Below, piece after piece: positions 17,258 through 24,970 of a stretch of 42,122 bases of DNA. A model generated the notes under the pieces. That model saw only the letters and a program-made list of their open reading frames with translations. It was not told the origin of the DNA and made no database searches. Source of the DNA: an uncultured Sutterella sp. (GTDB lineage Bacteria; Pseudomonadota; Gammaproteobacteria; Burkholderiales; Burkholderiaceae_F); NCBI GenBank assembly GCA_900542195.1, contig UQNA01000023.1, positions 1 through 42,122 of the forward strand, written 5' to 3'. Position 1 is the stretch's first letter. The number at the start of each line of letters is the position of its first letter. A program made the position numbers and the translations under genes.

Positions 17258-17819
17258 TTAACACCAATTTTCGATAAACCCATTCTCCAAGAAGGAGGAC
17301 TCCTATGCAAATGTAAGAAAAGCAGCCGTTCCAAAGAGACCATAAAACGAGGTTATCTTGCGAAGCCGTCCAGGCTGCGATTAACCCATTAAAAATAAAA
17401 AAGAAACACCAAATTTTTGTGACGTTTTTTAGATACGGAATTGCTTTGGCCGGAAGATCCTTTGTCATTAGTCTCGCTATCCGTTCAATTGCAGAAGGAC
17501 CGTTAATCAAGGAAAAACCGAATATAGACAAAAGGGCAAGGTTTACGAATACCGGATACCAAAGAAAAACTTGCACCTTGTCTAAAATTAAACTTAACAC
17601 GCCTAAGGCAAGGCCTATCAGACCGGGAAAAAGAGAAAAGTTAACTGCTCCTTTATTCTTTAAGGCAAAAACACATTGCATCAAGAAAAAAAGCAGGGCA
17701 ATTCCGAAGAAGAATCGAAAGTCGTTATGCCGGGCCAGAAACAAAACCAACAACGGGAAAAAAGTGACGACAATGGAAGTGACTGCCCGAGCAAAGAACA
17801 ACAATCGATTTTTCCACAT
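17250..17819 (-). CDS. apeG: APE integral membrane protein ApeG (COG4648-like)
   Basis: A 189-residue hydrophobic protein with about five membrane segments (runs at about 10-28, 33-50, 58-75, 80-100 and 135-185). It has no catalytic motif that I recognise. Its place between the ACP genes and the adenylating ligase corresponds to the small COG4648-type membrane protein of APE clusters. Its role is unknown; helping anchor the pathway at the inner membrane is a guess. It overlaps apeH by eight bases and starts seven bases after the apeF stop. Confidence 0.75.
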   Translation of the reverse strand: MWKNRLLFFARAVTSIVVTFFPLLVLFLARHNDFRFFFGIALLFFLMQCVFALKNKGAVNFSLFPGLIGLALGVLSLILDKVQVFLWYPVFVNLALLSIFGFSLINGPSAIERIARLMTKDLPAKAIPYLKNVTKIWCFFFIFNGLIAAWTASQDNLVLWSLWNGCFSYICIGVLLLGEWVYRKLVLNV

Positions 17820-17825
17820 TTGCTA

Positions 17826-18092
17826 TTATTTTTGCTCTTTCTGCTGCTCAGCCATTAAATGTTCCAGGACGTCAACGACGTCTTGAACAGTTTTGACCGC
17901 CTGGAATTCTTCAGGTTTAATTCGTTTCCCGGTCTTCTTTTGGAGACTGACAATCATATCTACGGCATCGATACTATCGAGGTCTAAATCTTCGACCAAA
18001 CGGCTTTCCGGCTTGATATCTTCGGGATTTAACTCAAACAGCTCAGCCATTGAGTTTCTTACTTCTAAGAAGAGTTCTTCTTGGTTTTTCAT
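17826..18092 (-). CDS. apeF: APE acyl carrier protein ApeF
   Basis: An 88-residue acyl carrier protein. The phosphopantetheine site is the Ser in DLDLDSIDAVDMI. The rest is acidic and helical, as expected. It overlaps the other ACP gene by one base (TAATG). APE systems use two carrier proteins, at least one thought to hold the aryl starter and growing chain; which of this pair does what cannot be told here. A phosphopantetheinyl transferase is not in the window and must be encoded elsewhere. Confidence 0.9.
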   Translation of the reverse strand: MKNQEELFLEVRNSMAELFELNPEDIKPESRLVEDLDLDSIDAVDMIVSLQKKTGKRIKPEEFQAVKTVQDVVDVLEHLMAEQQKEQK

Positions 18093-18358
18093 TATTTTTC
18101 CTGTTGTTGTTTAATAAATTCGGCAAGTTTAGTTACAGAGGCAAAATGCTGTTTGATGTCGTCTGTAGGTTCGGTTAACTGGATTTTAAAGTGGTTTTTA
18201 ACTGCGATCCCCAATTCCAGAGCATCGATAGAGTCAAGTCCCAATCCTTCACCAAAAAGAGGAGCATCTGAATCAATGTCTGCCGGTGTTAAATCCTCGA
18301 GATTAAGAGAGTCAATGATGACCGCTTTAACTTCATTCTTTAATTGCTCAATTTCCAT
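18092..18358 (-). CDS. apeE: APE acyl carrier protein ApeE
   Basis: The second acyl carrier protein, also 88 residues, with the modification Ser in LGLDSIDALELGI. It is clearly related to ApeF but diverged, with GEGLGLDS in place of VEDLDLDS, consistent with a division of labour. The start lies 15 bases after the apeD stop, and its own stop overlaps the apeF ATG. Confidence 0.9.
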   Translation of the reverse strand: MEIEQLKNEVKAVIIDSLNLEDLTPADIDSDAPLFGEGLGLDSIDALELGIAVKNHFKIQLTEPTDDIKQHFASVTKLAEFIKQQQEK

Positions 18359-18373
18359 TTTTTATGCCAATAA

Positions 18374-19168
18374 TTAATAGTCAGTTGATAGTTTTGTAAA
18401 AGGTCTTAATTCATCACCAATCTTTCTTGTCAAACGTCTGCTGGCTAACGAGAAACCTTCTTCCTGAGGTTTAATAAAATGCTCCGGGTCTATTTTTTCA
18501 ATGAGTTCCAGCCGGACTGAGGGACGAGCTTCAGGTATCTGATACCATTCGCTGGACTTATCAAGCCATTTTTCAGTGCATTTAATCCCAATAGCTTGGA
18601 TAGGAGCGTTACAGCGCAAGGCTATATGGGCGACTCCTCTTTTTAACTTCATGGGCTGGCCCGGGACGGTTCTCGTGCCTTCCGGAAAGATAAGGATACT
18701 GTGTCCTTTTTTCAGTCTTTCTCTGCAGTCTTCAAGAATTTCTTCGGAGGCGTTATTTAATAGGTAGTCGGCTGCCTTCACAACTCCTTTTAGAAAGAAG
18801 TTTTTTGTAAGCTGAGCCTTGACTAAACAGTCAACCTCCGGGAGCTCAGAGGCAATAAAAACATAATCTAAAAGGGTCGGGTGGTTAGCAATAATAATGC
18901 AGCCTTTCTCCTCCCGAAGTTTTTTGATGTTTTCGGTATCGATATCTGCAATTTTGAGTGTTCTAACGCATGTTACGAACAATCTGAAACTGCTCGAGAT
19001 GGTCTTACGAGCCATTGTTGTTCTTTTTTCAGAATCTTTGACGAAAACGTTCAAAAGAGGGAAATAAGTTGAAGTAAGCGTCAAGGCACCGATTCCAAAA
19101 ACTGACCAGCAAAAACCTGAAGACAATCTTCTGAGTTGGAATTTTACAAATGAGTCTTTTTCTCTCAT
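18374..19168 (-). CDS. apeD: APE lysophospholipid-type acyltransferase ApeD
   Basis: A 264-residue PlsC-like acyltransferase. The catalytic H-x4-D motif is in IIANHPTLLDYVF near residue 95, and the glycerol-phosphate-binding FPEGTRT motif is near residue 163. A hydrophobic N-terminal segment (residues 17-35) should anchor it to the inner membrane. It probably takes part in joining the polyene chain to its lipid anchor. Coupled to apeC by an ATGA overlap. Family assignment is firm; the acceptor is unknown. Confidence 0.88.
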   Translation of the reverse strand: MREKDSFVKFQLRRLSSGFCWSVFGIGALTLTSTYFPLLNVFVKDSEKRTTMARKTISSSFRLFVTCVRTLKIADIDTENIKKLREEKGCIIIANHPTLLDYVFIASELPEVDCLVKAQLTKNFFLKGVVKAADYLLNNASEEILEDCRERLKKGHSILIFPEGTRTVPGQPMKLKRGVAHIALRCNAPIQAIGIKCTEKWLDKSSEWYQIPEARPSVRLELIEKIDPEHFIKPQEEGFSLASRRLTRKIGDELRPFTKLSTDY

Positions 19169-19848
19169 AGCTTTGCCCAGGTTATTGTCGAACGGTCGGT
19201 TTTCGTTTTGAATACATTTTCCGGAGAGAGGAGGCCGGCAGCTAAGGAAAAGGCAGGATTCCTTTTTGCGGTTTCGTTGAGGATGAATTCAATCGAAACG
19301 TTTAATCCGGTGCCATTTGAGAGTACCAAGCCAAGTGCGTAAGGATCCGTACGAGCCTCTTCTTCGAGGGCACCTCCCAGAATCTCAGGAAGAGAGGATT
19401 CAAAGTCTACGACAAGGACTTTCTTCTTCCCAGCATCTAAGAGAGACAAAGCCTCTATCAGCGCAGAATGCAGTGAATCCGTTCCTGCCGCAATTGAGGT
19501 AACAGGGCCATGGAATTTCTGTTGAATACTGGTCATGGCCGAGGCAGCATTATGAACAGACATGCTGAAGTCGGTCGGAGAAACATCAGCATTGTTAGCT
19601 AGGTTCGAGAAGATTTTCTCACTGCGATTTAATTCTCCGTGTCTGGAAGAAAAGACCAGAGAATCGACAGAATGCTTTTTCATTAATGAGGTTGCGACTT
19701 CTACCGCAGCTCTGCATCCTTTGCTCATTCTTCGAGCCGTCATCATTGGAATTTTCTGAACTTCTTCTTGCGCAAGCGTTCCGTTGATAGACTGGGTGTG
19801 TGAATTCAGAATTAACCAGTCAGAAATGTCAATATTACGCTTAATCAA
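19165..19848 (-). CDS. apeC: APE ketosynthase-like partner ApeC (Cys-less, chain-length-factor-like)
   Basis: A 227-residue protein related to the N-terminal half of beta-ketoacyl synthases. FSMSVHNAASAMTS and VTSIAAGTDSLHSALIEAL match the KS fold, but the nucleophilic Cys of the TSACTS-type motif is replaced (SIAAGTDS) and the C-terminal His motifs are absent. It is therefore not itself a condensing enzyme. In known APE systems ApeC pairs with ApeO like a chain-length factor. The start is TTG at 19848, supported by a perfect GGGAGGA seven bases upstream and no better start. Stop overlaps apeD as ATGA. Confidence 0.82.
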   Translation of the reverse strand: MIKRNIDISDWLILNSHTQSINGTLAQEEVQKIPMMTARRMSKGCRAAVEVATSLMKKHSVDSLVFSSRHGELNRSEKIFSNLANNADVSPTDFSMSVHNAASAMTSIQQKFHGPVTSIAAGTDSLHSALIEALSLLDAGKKKVLVVDFESSLPEILGGALEEEARTDPYALGLVLSNGTGLNVSIEFILNETAKRNPAFSLAAGLLSPENVFKTKTDRSTITWAKL

Positions 19849-19855
19849 TTAGTTA

Positions 19856-19862
19856 TCCTCCC
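19856..19862 (-). promoter_or_regulatory. Ribosome-binding site fixing the apeC TTG start
   Basis: GGGAGGA on the minus strand, seven bases before the TTG. It is the strongest ribosome-binding site in the APE cluster and decides the non-ATG start. Confidence 0.7.
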
Positions 19863-19890
19863 TTGGAACGGGACTGAGTTTTTTCTTTTT

Positions 19891-19896
19891 ATTATA
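19891..19896 (-). promoter_or_regulatory. Possible -10 element of an internal promoter before apeC
   Basis: A perfect TATAAT lies on the minus strand 43 bases before the apeC start, in the only real gap of the cluster (19849-20013). No good -35 hexamer is visible 16-18 bases upstream, so the call is weak. If real, apeC-apeR could be transcribed without the methyltransferase gene. Confidence 0.3.
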
Positions 19897-20013
19897 TGTA
19901 AAGGCCATTTCCTGGATATTAAATTCTCATTGAAGCCGCACATAGTGGGGAAAACACCCACCTGTCGAAAGCGATGAAGATTAAGTTCGTTTGAGATGCA
20001 TTACAAGTTTTGA

Positions 20014-21078
20014 TTATTTTGTTCGGCAAATTAACAAGGTATGTCCCGTTCCTAACGGGCCGACTTCCTCTTCGACCACTAAACCGGCATCCTCGATGCA
20101 CTTTTCAAATTCAGAAACTTGGTAAAAGCGGCTCGTGCCGTTAGCAATGGCTGTGAAATACAAGGACATGGCGGCAAGACACAAGTCTCCGATCTCGAAG
20201 GGCTGGTTTCCGATAAAAGGCTCAAGAATCAGCAACCGAGAATTGGGTGCTAAATTCATGCGAACTTTTTTAAGAATGGAGGTGATTTCATCCTTATGAA
20301 AGCAGTCAAGAAATTGGCTCATTAACCAAACATCAGCGTCAGAATAGGGAAAGCTTTTTATTTTCAGAATATCTAGGGCGACAGTGCTGATTTGGGACGA
20401 CAATCCATGCTGTTGAATATTTTTTTCAGCAACGAGGCATTGTTCGGGAAGATCATGAATTTTGATTTCGACTGTCGGATCCATAGAGGCATAAAGCATC
20501 GACCATTTTCCGGTGTTTCCTCCGATATCAAAGATTTTCTTAGGAGCAAAATGCTCTAAAACATATTTAGCAAGATCTTTGAATGCGGCATCGGAATAGA
20601 AGTGGTCAAAGTCAAACCAACTTTTTCTTGCCGGCTCGGGCAGCGTAGTGAGGGCCGGATAAATGGTCGGCCAGTTTCCAAGTGCCCCGAGTCCAGCCGG
20701 GCGCTGTTCCAAGAAAGACTTATCTAAGTTTTCCAGGCCTCTGTAACAGACGTCTCTGGTAAAGGCGAAATTAACTTTGACCAGAGGATCATTCAAAAGA
20801 AACCAGCCGGTTTTGGCTAAATAATAATTTTCTTCCTTTTGTTCAACCAGGTTTAAGGCCAAAGCGATTTGAAGCAGAGTTTCAACAGCATATTCAGTCA
20901 ACTTGGTATGTTCAACGATGGACGCGAGCGAAGCCCCGTTTTTTCCGGAATCTTCAAGGAATGACAGAATCTCGAACTTTAATAAGCACGATGATGCTTG
21001 AAAAAGAAAAGGAGCAATGGCTAAGGAATGAGCATTATTAAGAGCTTCTAATGAATTTATTTTTTGGGGATGTTTCAT
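20014..21078 (-). CDS. SAM-dependent methyltransferase of the APE cluster
   Basis: A 354-residue class I methyltransferase with the layout of small-molecule methyltransferases: an N-terminal winged-helix-like dimerisation part (residues about 10-100, including TEYAVETLLQIALALNLVE), then a Rossmann domain with SAM motif I in FDIGGNTGKWSML near residue 188 and the later PNSRLLILEPFIG motif. It may modify the aryl head group, since methylated head groups occur in known APEs; the acceptor atom is not deducible. It is first in the cluster, 165 bases before apeC, a larger gap than anywhere else in the operon. Known APE clusters often have a methyltransferase here; I give no symbol because I am unsure of the letter. 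Confidence 0.82.
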   Translation of the reverse strand: MKHPQKINSLEALNNAHSLAIAPFLFQASSCLLKFEILSFLEDSGKNGASLASIVEHTKLTEYAVETLLQIALALNLVEQKEENYYLAKTGWFLLNDPLVKVNFAFTRDVCYRGLENLDKSFLEQRPAGLGALGNWPTIYPALTTLPEPARKSWFDFDHFYSDAAFKDLAKYVLEHFAPKKIFDIGGNTGKWSMLYASMDPTVEIKIHDLPEQCLVAEKNIQQHGLSSQISTVALDILKIKSFPYSDADVWLMSQFLDCFHKDEITSILKKVRMNLAPNSRLLILEPFIGNQPFEIGDLCLAAMSLYFTAIANGTSRFYQVSEFEKCIEDAGLVVEEEVGPLGTGHTLLICRTK

Positions 21079-21505
21079 TGTTTGCTTTTAAGGATTGAGT
21101 TTTTTCTTGTGATGCTTATTTATTGACAATCTATGCACTCCTAGTTCAGAGGACATTTGAGTCTAATTTTTCTTAGCCGAGAAGTATAAAAGAGTTGGAT
21201 TGAGAAGTGGTGATTTCAATCAAGAACTTATATTTTAAGTTCGGATGCTTAAATTGTACGAGCGTATGAAACTAGCTACTGAACGGCGAGTTGAGAATGA
21301 TTCGGCTCAACTGCTATTGAGAAGAAGTATTTCGTTATTTAGCTTTAAAACTGAAGACTTGAACTGTGAATACTCAGCAAAGGACCCGATTGAATCTGGT
21401 CTTGGAAGAGCTTATAAATCCTAGGCGGAGCGCTAACCCCCTTCCTGAGTTTGTAAGAGGAAAGGCTCCGACTGTAGATCTGGGTACGCCAATGCGCTGC
21501 TAGTT
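21079..21505. other. Intergenic region upstream of the APE cluster
   Basis: This 427-base stretch should hold the main APE promoter on the minus strand. A six-base-arm inverted repeat, GATTGA and TCAATC, lies at 21198-21221. A TATACT-like -10 (minus strand, near 21186) has no matching -35. A 59-codon plus-strand frame at 21245-21424 has no ribosome-binding site and is not called. No regulator gene is present. Confidence 0.4.
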
Positions 21506-21919
21506 TTACTTAGCTTCGTTGTTGATAGTAAGACGAACGAGTTCTTTCTTGATGGACAGGTCTAAATTTCGAATCCAGTTATTCAAGTGTCTATCAACAG
21601 TTCCGTCAGGTCGCATCAAAGTTGATTTTTTATTTGGAGTAATAGTGTAGGTTTCTCTGTCGTACTCGATGTCCACAACACCGGTATGTTGTCCTTTAAC
21701 GTAAGTAGCTTGGATCGTTTTGGAATTGACCTCTTTCATTACCCAGCCGCGAGAAGAGCCGGCAAGATAGATTGCTTTTTTAATTTCTTTTAATGTGGGG
21801 GCATATTTACTTGAACCTGTCGGATTGCTATTCCCAGTAGCAATCAGAGGTTGGGAAGTACCGCACGCTGTTAAGAATGCCACAGAACCTAACGCTGCAA
21901 TAAGAATACGTCTTTTCAT
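21506..21919 (-). CDS. Small lipoprotein of unknown function
   Basis: A 137-residue predicted lipoprotein: signal peptide MKRRILIAALGSVAFL followed by a lipobox ending LTAC. The mature domain begins with a Ser/Gly/Asn-rich linker and continues with APTLKEIKKAIYLAGSSRGWVMKE and alternating strands (IQATYVKG, VVDIEYDRETYTI), a small alpha/beta fold. I recognise no named family, though similar short lipoproteins are common in proteobacteria. It is transcribed alone on the same strand as the APE cluster but 427 bases upstream, so co-regulation is not evident. Confidence 0.75.
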   Translation of the reverse strand: MKRRILIAALGSVAFLTACGTSQPLIATGNSNPTGSSKYAPTLKEIKKAIYLAGSSRGWVMKEVNSKTIQATYVKGQHTGVVDIEYDRETYTITPNKKSTLMRPDGTVDRHLNNWIRNLDLSIKKELVRLTINNEAK

Positions 21920-22056
21920 TTTTCTATCAAAATAAAATTTATGGAGAGGTGAGGTGTAAGAATTGGAAGTATAGATTACTTCTGTAAATAATTATTTCTT
22001 CTTCGGCATACTAGCAAGAACCGAAGAGGCGGATTGCAGAAAATATAAGCAAAAGC

Positions 22057-22095
22057 TAAGTAAAAAGCAGGAGCCTTTAATTGGTGAGAGGCTCC
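22057..22095 (-). terminator. Possible terminator of the repeat-protein gene
   Basis: On the minus strand GGAGCC pairs with GGCTCC across 14 bases and is followed by TGCTTTTTAC. An overlapping alternative stem, AATTGG with CCAATT, uses part of the same sequence. It starts about 28 bases after the stop of the gene at 22123. Confidence 0.4.
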
Positions 22096-22122
22096 AATTG
22101 AGAAAAGTATTCGGTTTCAAAA

Positions 22123-22497
22123 TCAGTGTTTTTGGCCAAAGTGATCAGGTACGTAATGTCCGCCTCTGCCGTCACTTCTCATATGGTTGCCATGCTGATC
22201 GTAATAACCGCCTCTGCCATCGCTACGGATATGATTTCCGTCAGGAGTGTAGTAACCCCCTCTGCCGTCGCTTCTGGTATGGTTGCCGCGCTGATCATAG
22301 TAGCCGCCCCGGCCGTCACTGCGGGTATGGCTGCCGTCCGGATGATAGTATCCACCTCTGCCATCGCTGCGGATGTGTTTTCCGTCGTTGGTGTAGTATC
22401 CGCCTCTTCCATCGCTTCGATAGTGATCCATGGCTTGAGCCAATGGAACGGCGATGAAAAAAGAAAAAAGGCATGCTGTTAATAAAATTTTCTTCAT
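22123..22497 (-). CDS. Secreted protein of 16-residue RSDGRGGYY repeats
   Basis: A 124-residue protein with a signal peptide (MKKILLTACLFSFFIAVPLAQA) followed almost wholly by six tandem copies of a 16-residue unit, RSDGRGGYYxxxGxHx, the last one diverged. The mature chain is rich in Gly, Tyr, Arg, Asp and His and has no Cys. The variable trio alternates among TND, HPD, DQR, TPD and DQH, giving an irregular A/B pattern. Such a composition suggests a disordered or low-complexity surface protein or a metal/polyanion binder; no function can be assigned. The start at 22497 is chosen because it begins the signal peptide directly; an in-frame ATG lies five codons upstream. Confidence 0.75.
   Translation of the reverse strand: MKKILLTACLFSFFIAVPLAQAMDHYRSDGRGGYYTNDGKHIRSDGRGGYYHPDGSHTRSDGRGGYYDQRGNHTRSDGRGGYYTPDGNHIRSDGRGGYYDQHGNHMRSDGRGGHYVPDHFGQKH
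22132..22419 (-). repeat. Six tandem 48-base coding repeats
   Basis: The 16-residue units of the secreted protein are nearly identical at DNA level over the RSDGRGGYY part, with substitutions concentrated in the variable codons. Such arrays can change copy number by slippage or recombination in whole units, keeping the frame. Confidence 0.85.
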
Positions 22498-22864
22498 ATC
22501 TTGGGACCTCATTTTTCTTTAAAGTGTAATGATTCTTTTTGTCTGCATCTATATTTAAGACCGCCAGAAATATTTTCAAAAATAATTAACCTCTTTTCTA
22601 TAAGATATGAATGGAAAGGAAATCAAATATCTAATACATTGCCGAAGAATAAAAAGTACTGGAAGGATTTTCAGGTATCTCTAGTGGTTAATCCGAAACT
22701 GATGTCGCTTTCTTACAGACAATTTCAAAATGTAAAACTATCATTTTGATGTCTTCTGTTTGCCAGTAGGACCTTGGAATAGATTTTTATGCTCAATCTA
22801 AGAATTCTTTCAACAATTAATGGCATACTCAGAAAATTAGCTGAATGTAATTTTTTGAAAAAGA
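22498..22864. other. Divergent intergenic region, repeat protein / leuC
   Basis: A 367-base AT-rich region that must contain the leu promoter on the plus strand. No clear hexamer pair, leader peptide rich in leucine codons, or T-box-like element was seen. No gene is supported; an 82-codon plus-strand frame at 22501-22749 lacks any family resemblance. Confidence 0.5.
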
Positions 22865-24301
22865 ATGCAAGAGACTACCAATCCAAAAACCCTATACGAC
22901 AAAATCTTCGATGAGCATGTCGTCAGAACCGAAAAAGACGGAACATCAACTCTTTATATTGATCGCCATTTGGTCCATGAGGTGACTAGTGCTCAAGCCT
23001 TTGAAGGATTGCGTTTGGCCGGAAGAAAACTTTGGCGCAACACTTCCATCGTTGCTACTGCCGACCATAACACTCCGACAACCGGTTGGGAAAAAGGCAT
23101 GGACGGTATCACCGATCCAATTGCTCACCTTCAGGTCAGTACGTTAGATAAGAATTTGGCAGAAAACGGCTGTGCCGCATACTTTCCATTCCTTAGCAGA
23201 GGGCAAGGTGTTATCCATGTCATGGGACCGGAAGAAGGAGCTATCCTTCCCGGCATGACTGTTGTTTGCGGAGATTCTCATACAAGTACTCACGGAGCTT
23301 GCGCTGCTATTGCTTTCGGTATCGGTACCAGCGAAGTAGAGCACGTTATGGCGACCCAGACTCTTTTGACCAAGAAAATGAAAAATATGCTGGTCAAGGT
23401 TGAAGGAAAATTAAAGCCCGGAGTTTTTGGTAAAGATTTAGCGTTGGCAGTTATCGGAAAAATCGGTACAGCCGGCGGAACAGGCTACGCTATTGAATTT
23501 GCCGGAAGTGCAATCCGCGAACTGTCAATGGAAGGAAGAATGACACTGTGCAACATGGCAATTGAGGCCGGAGCACGATGCGGTATTGTTGCCGTCGATG
23601 AAAAGACAATCGAGTATATGAAGGGCAGACCCCTTGCTCCGGAAGGTAAGCAATGGGATCACGCAGTTGAATATTGGAAGACGCTTCATTCAGACGAAGG
23701 AGCAAATTTCGATACCGTTATTGAAATGAATGCTTCCGAAATTGTTCCAATGGTTACTTGGGGCACTTCTCCGGAAATGGTCGCTCCGATTACCGGCTCA
23801 ACCCCGCTTCCTGAAAACCAACCGGATCCGGTTAAGAGAGAAGGATGGGAACGCGCCTATAAATACATGGGACTGGAACCGGGAACTCCGATGACCGAAA
23901 TCTATCCGAATTCAATCTTCATCGGTTCCTGTACTAACGGACGAATTGAAGACCTTAGGGCTGCCGCTTATGTTGTTAAGAAGTTAGGCAAAAAGGTTGC
24001 ACCCAATATCAAATTAGCTCTGGTTGTTCCAGGATCCGGTTTGGTCAGAGAAATTGCTGAGAAGGAAGGCCTTGATCAGATTTTCATTCAGGCAGGATTC
24101 GAGTGGAGACGTCCGGGATGCTCCATGTGTTTGGCTATGAATGCGGACAAGCTCTCCGAAGGAGATCGCTGCGCTTCCACAAGTAACCGCAACTTTGAAG
24201 GAAGACAGGGGAATAAGAGTCGCACTCACTTGTGCTCTCCCGCAATGGCAGCCGCGGCCGCTATCGAAGGTCATTTCGTAGACGTACGCAAGATCTTTTA
24301 A
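22865..24301 (+). CDS. leuC: 3-isopropylmalate dehydratase large subunit
   Basis: Large subunit of the leucine-pathway isomerase that converts 2- to 3-isopropylmalate. It is an aconitase-family protein of 478 residues. The [4Fe-4S] ligands are visible as the Cys in GSCTNGRIED near residue 352 and the pair in RRPGCSMCLAMN near residue 415. Other landmarks are TADHNTPT and CGDSHTSTHGAC. It is first in the run leuC-leuD-leuB and works as a heterodimer with LeuD. leuA is not in the window. The ribosome-binding site before the ATG is weak (GAAAAAGA). Confidence 0.97.
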   Translation: MQETTNPKTLYDKIFDEHVVRTEKDGTSTLYIDRHLVHEVTSAQAFEGLRLAGRKLWRNTSIVATADHNTPTTGWEKGMDGITDPIAHLQVSTLDKNLAENGCAAYFPFLSRGQGVIHVMGPEEGAILPGMTVVCGDSHTSTHGACAAIAFGIGTSEVEHVMATQTLLTKKMKNMLVKVEGKLKPGVFGKDLALAVIGKIGTAGGTGYAIEFAGSAIRELSMEGRMTLCNMAIEAGARCGIVAVDEKTIEYMKGRPLAPEGKQWDHAVEYWKTLHSDEGANFDTVIEMNASEIVPMVTWGTSPEMVAPITGSTPLPENQPDPVKREGWERAYKYMGLEPGTPMTEIYPNSIFIGSCTNGRIEDLRAAAYVVKKLGKKVAPNIKLALVVPGSGLVREIAEKEGLDQIFIQAGFEWRRPGCSMCLAMNADKLSEGDRCASTSNRNFEGRQGNKSRTHLCSPAMAAAAAIEGHFVDVRKIF

Positions 24302-24310
24302 GGGGTAATT

Positions 24311-24958
24311 ATGGATAAATTCACAGTTTTAAAAGGCATTGTTGCTCCTTTAGATCGCTCCAATGTCGATACGGACGCAATCATTCCTAAGCAATTCTTG
24401 AAGTCTATTTATCGCACCGGTTACGGTCCGAACCTTTTTGACGAATGGAGATATCTCGACAAAGGAGAGCCTGGAAAGCCAATTAATGAAAGAACACTTA
24501 ACCCTGATTTTGTTTTAAACCAGCCGCGATATCAGGGTGCGAGTATTCTTTTAGCCCGCAAGAACTTCGGATGCGGTTCTTCCAGAGAGCACGCAGCCTG
24601 GGCATTAACACAATATGGTTTCAGAGCCGTTATAGCTCCGAGCTTTGCTGATATTTTCTACAACAACAGTTTCAAGAATGGCTTGCTTCCGGTCATTCTT
24701 CCGGAATTTACCGTTGACGCTCTTTTCCACGAAGTCAATGCCAATAACGGCTATGAGCTGACGATTAACCTCGCAGAACAGAAGGTCATTGAGCCAAATG
24801 GTACGGCCCATGATTTTGAAGTTCCTGAATTCAGAAAATTCTGTCTGCTTAACGGGCTAGATGACATCGGCATCACCTTGCAGCATAAGGAAGAAATTGA
24901 AGCTTTTGAGAACAGAAGGCTTTCTGCTAAGCCTTGGTTAGTGAAGTCTATTTATTAA
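24311..24958 (+). CDS. leuD: 3-isopropylmalate dehydratase small subunit
   Basis: The 215-residue swivel-domain partner of LeuC. Recognised by VDTDAIIPKQFLKSI near the N-terminus and LARKNFGCGSSREHAAWAL near residue 80, the substrate-binding loop of this family. It starts nine bases after leuC with an AGGGG-type site, so the two are co-translated from one message. Length is normal for the bacterial leuD-long type. Confidence 0.97.
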   Translation: MDKFTVLKGIVAPLDRSNVDTDAIIPKQFLKSIYRTGYGPNLFDEWRYLDKGEPGKPINERTLNPDFVLNQPRYQGASILLARKNFGCGSSREHAAWALTQYGFRAVIAPSFADIFYNNSFKNGLLPVILPEFTVDALFHEVNANNGYELTINLAEQKVIEPNGTAHDFEVPEFRKFCLLNGLDDIGITLQHKEEIEAFENRRLSAKPWLVKSIY

Positions 24959-24970
24959 TAAGGGATTCAA

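Larger units (their letters stand above)
6386..21078 (-). other. Aryl polyene (APE) biosynthetic gene cluster
   Basis: Seventeen co-directional genes form a type II polyketide/fatty-acid-like assembly system: two ketosynthases plus a Cys-less partner, a ketoreductase, two hot-dog dehydratases, two acyl carrier proteins, an adenylating ligase, a thioesterase, two acyltransferases (one fused to a glycosyltransferase), an MMPL exporter, a LolA-like carrier, a DUF3261-type lipoprotein, a COG4648-type membrane protein and a methyltransferase. Gene order from apeC to apeR matches the enterobacterial APE clusters. APEs are yellow, membrane-anchored aryl polyenes reported to protect against oxidative stress and to affect biofilm formation. 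The cluster type is well supported; the exact product is not readable from sequence. Confidence 0.9.

Noticed and set aside
19945..19961. GTGGG/CCCAC hairpin after the methyltransferase gene as a terminator
   Set aside because: No T-run follows on the minus strand, so it does not look like a rho-independent terminator.
21245..21424. A 59-codon plus-strand frame upstream of the APE cluster
   Set aside because: No ribosome-binding site, no signal peptide, no family resemblance; length is within chance expectation.
22098..22482. Long plus-strand frames across the repeat region
   Set aside because: They are by-products of the 48-base coding repeats on the minus strand, which keep all frames open; only the minus-strand frame has a signal peptide.
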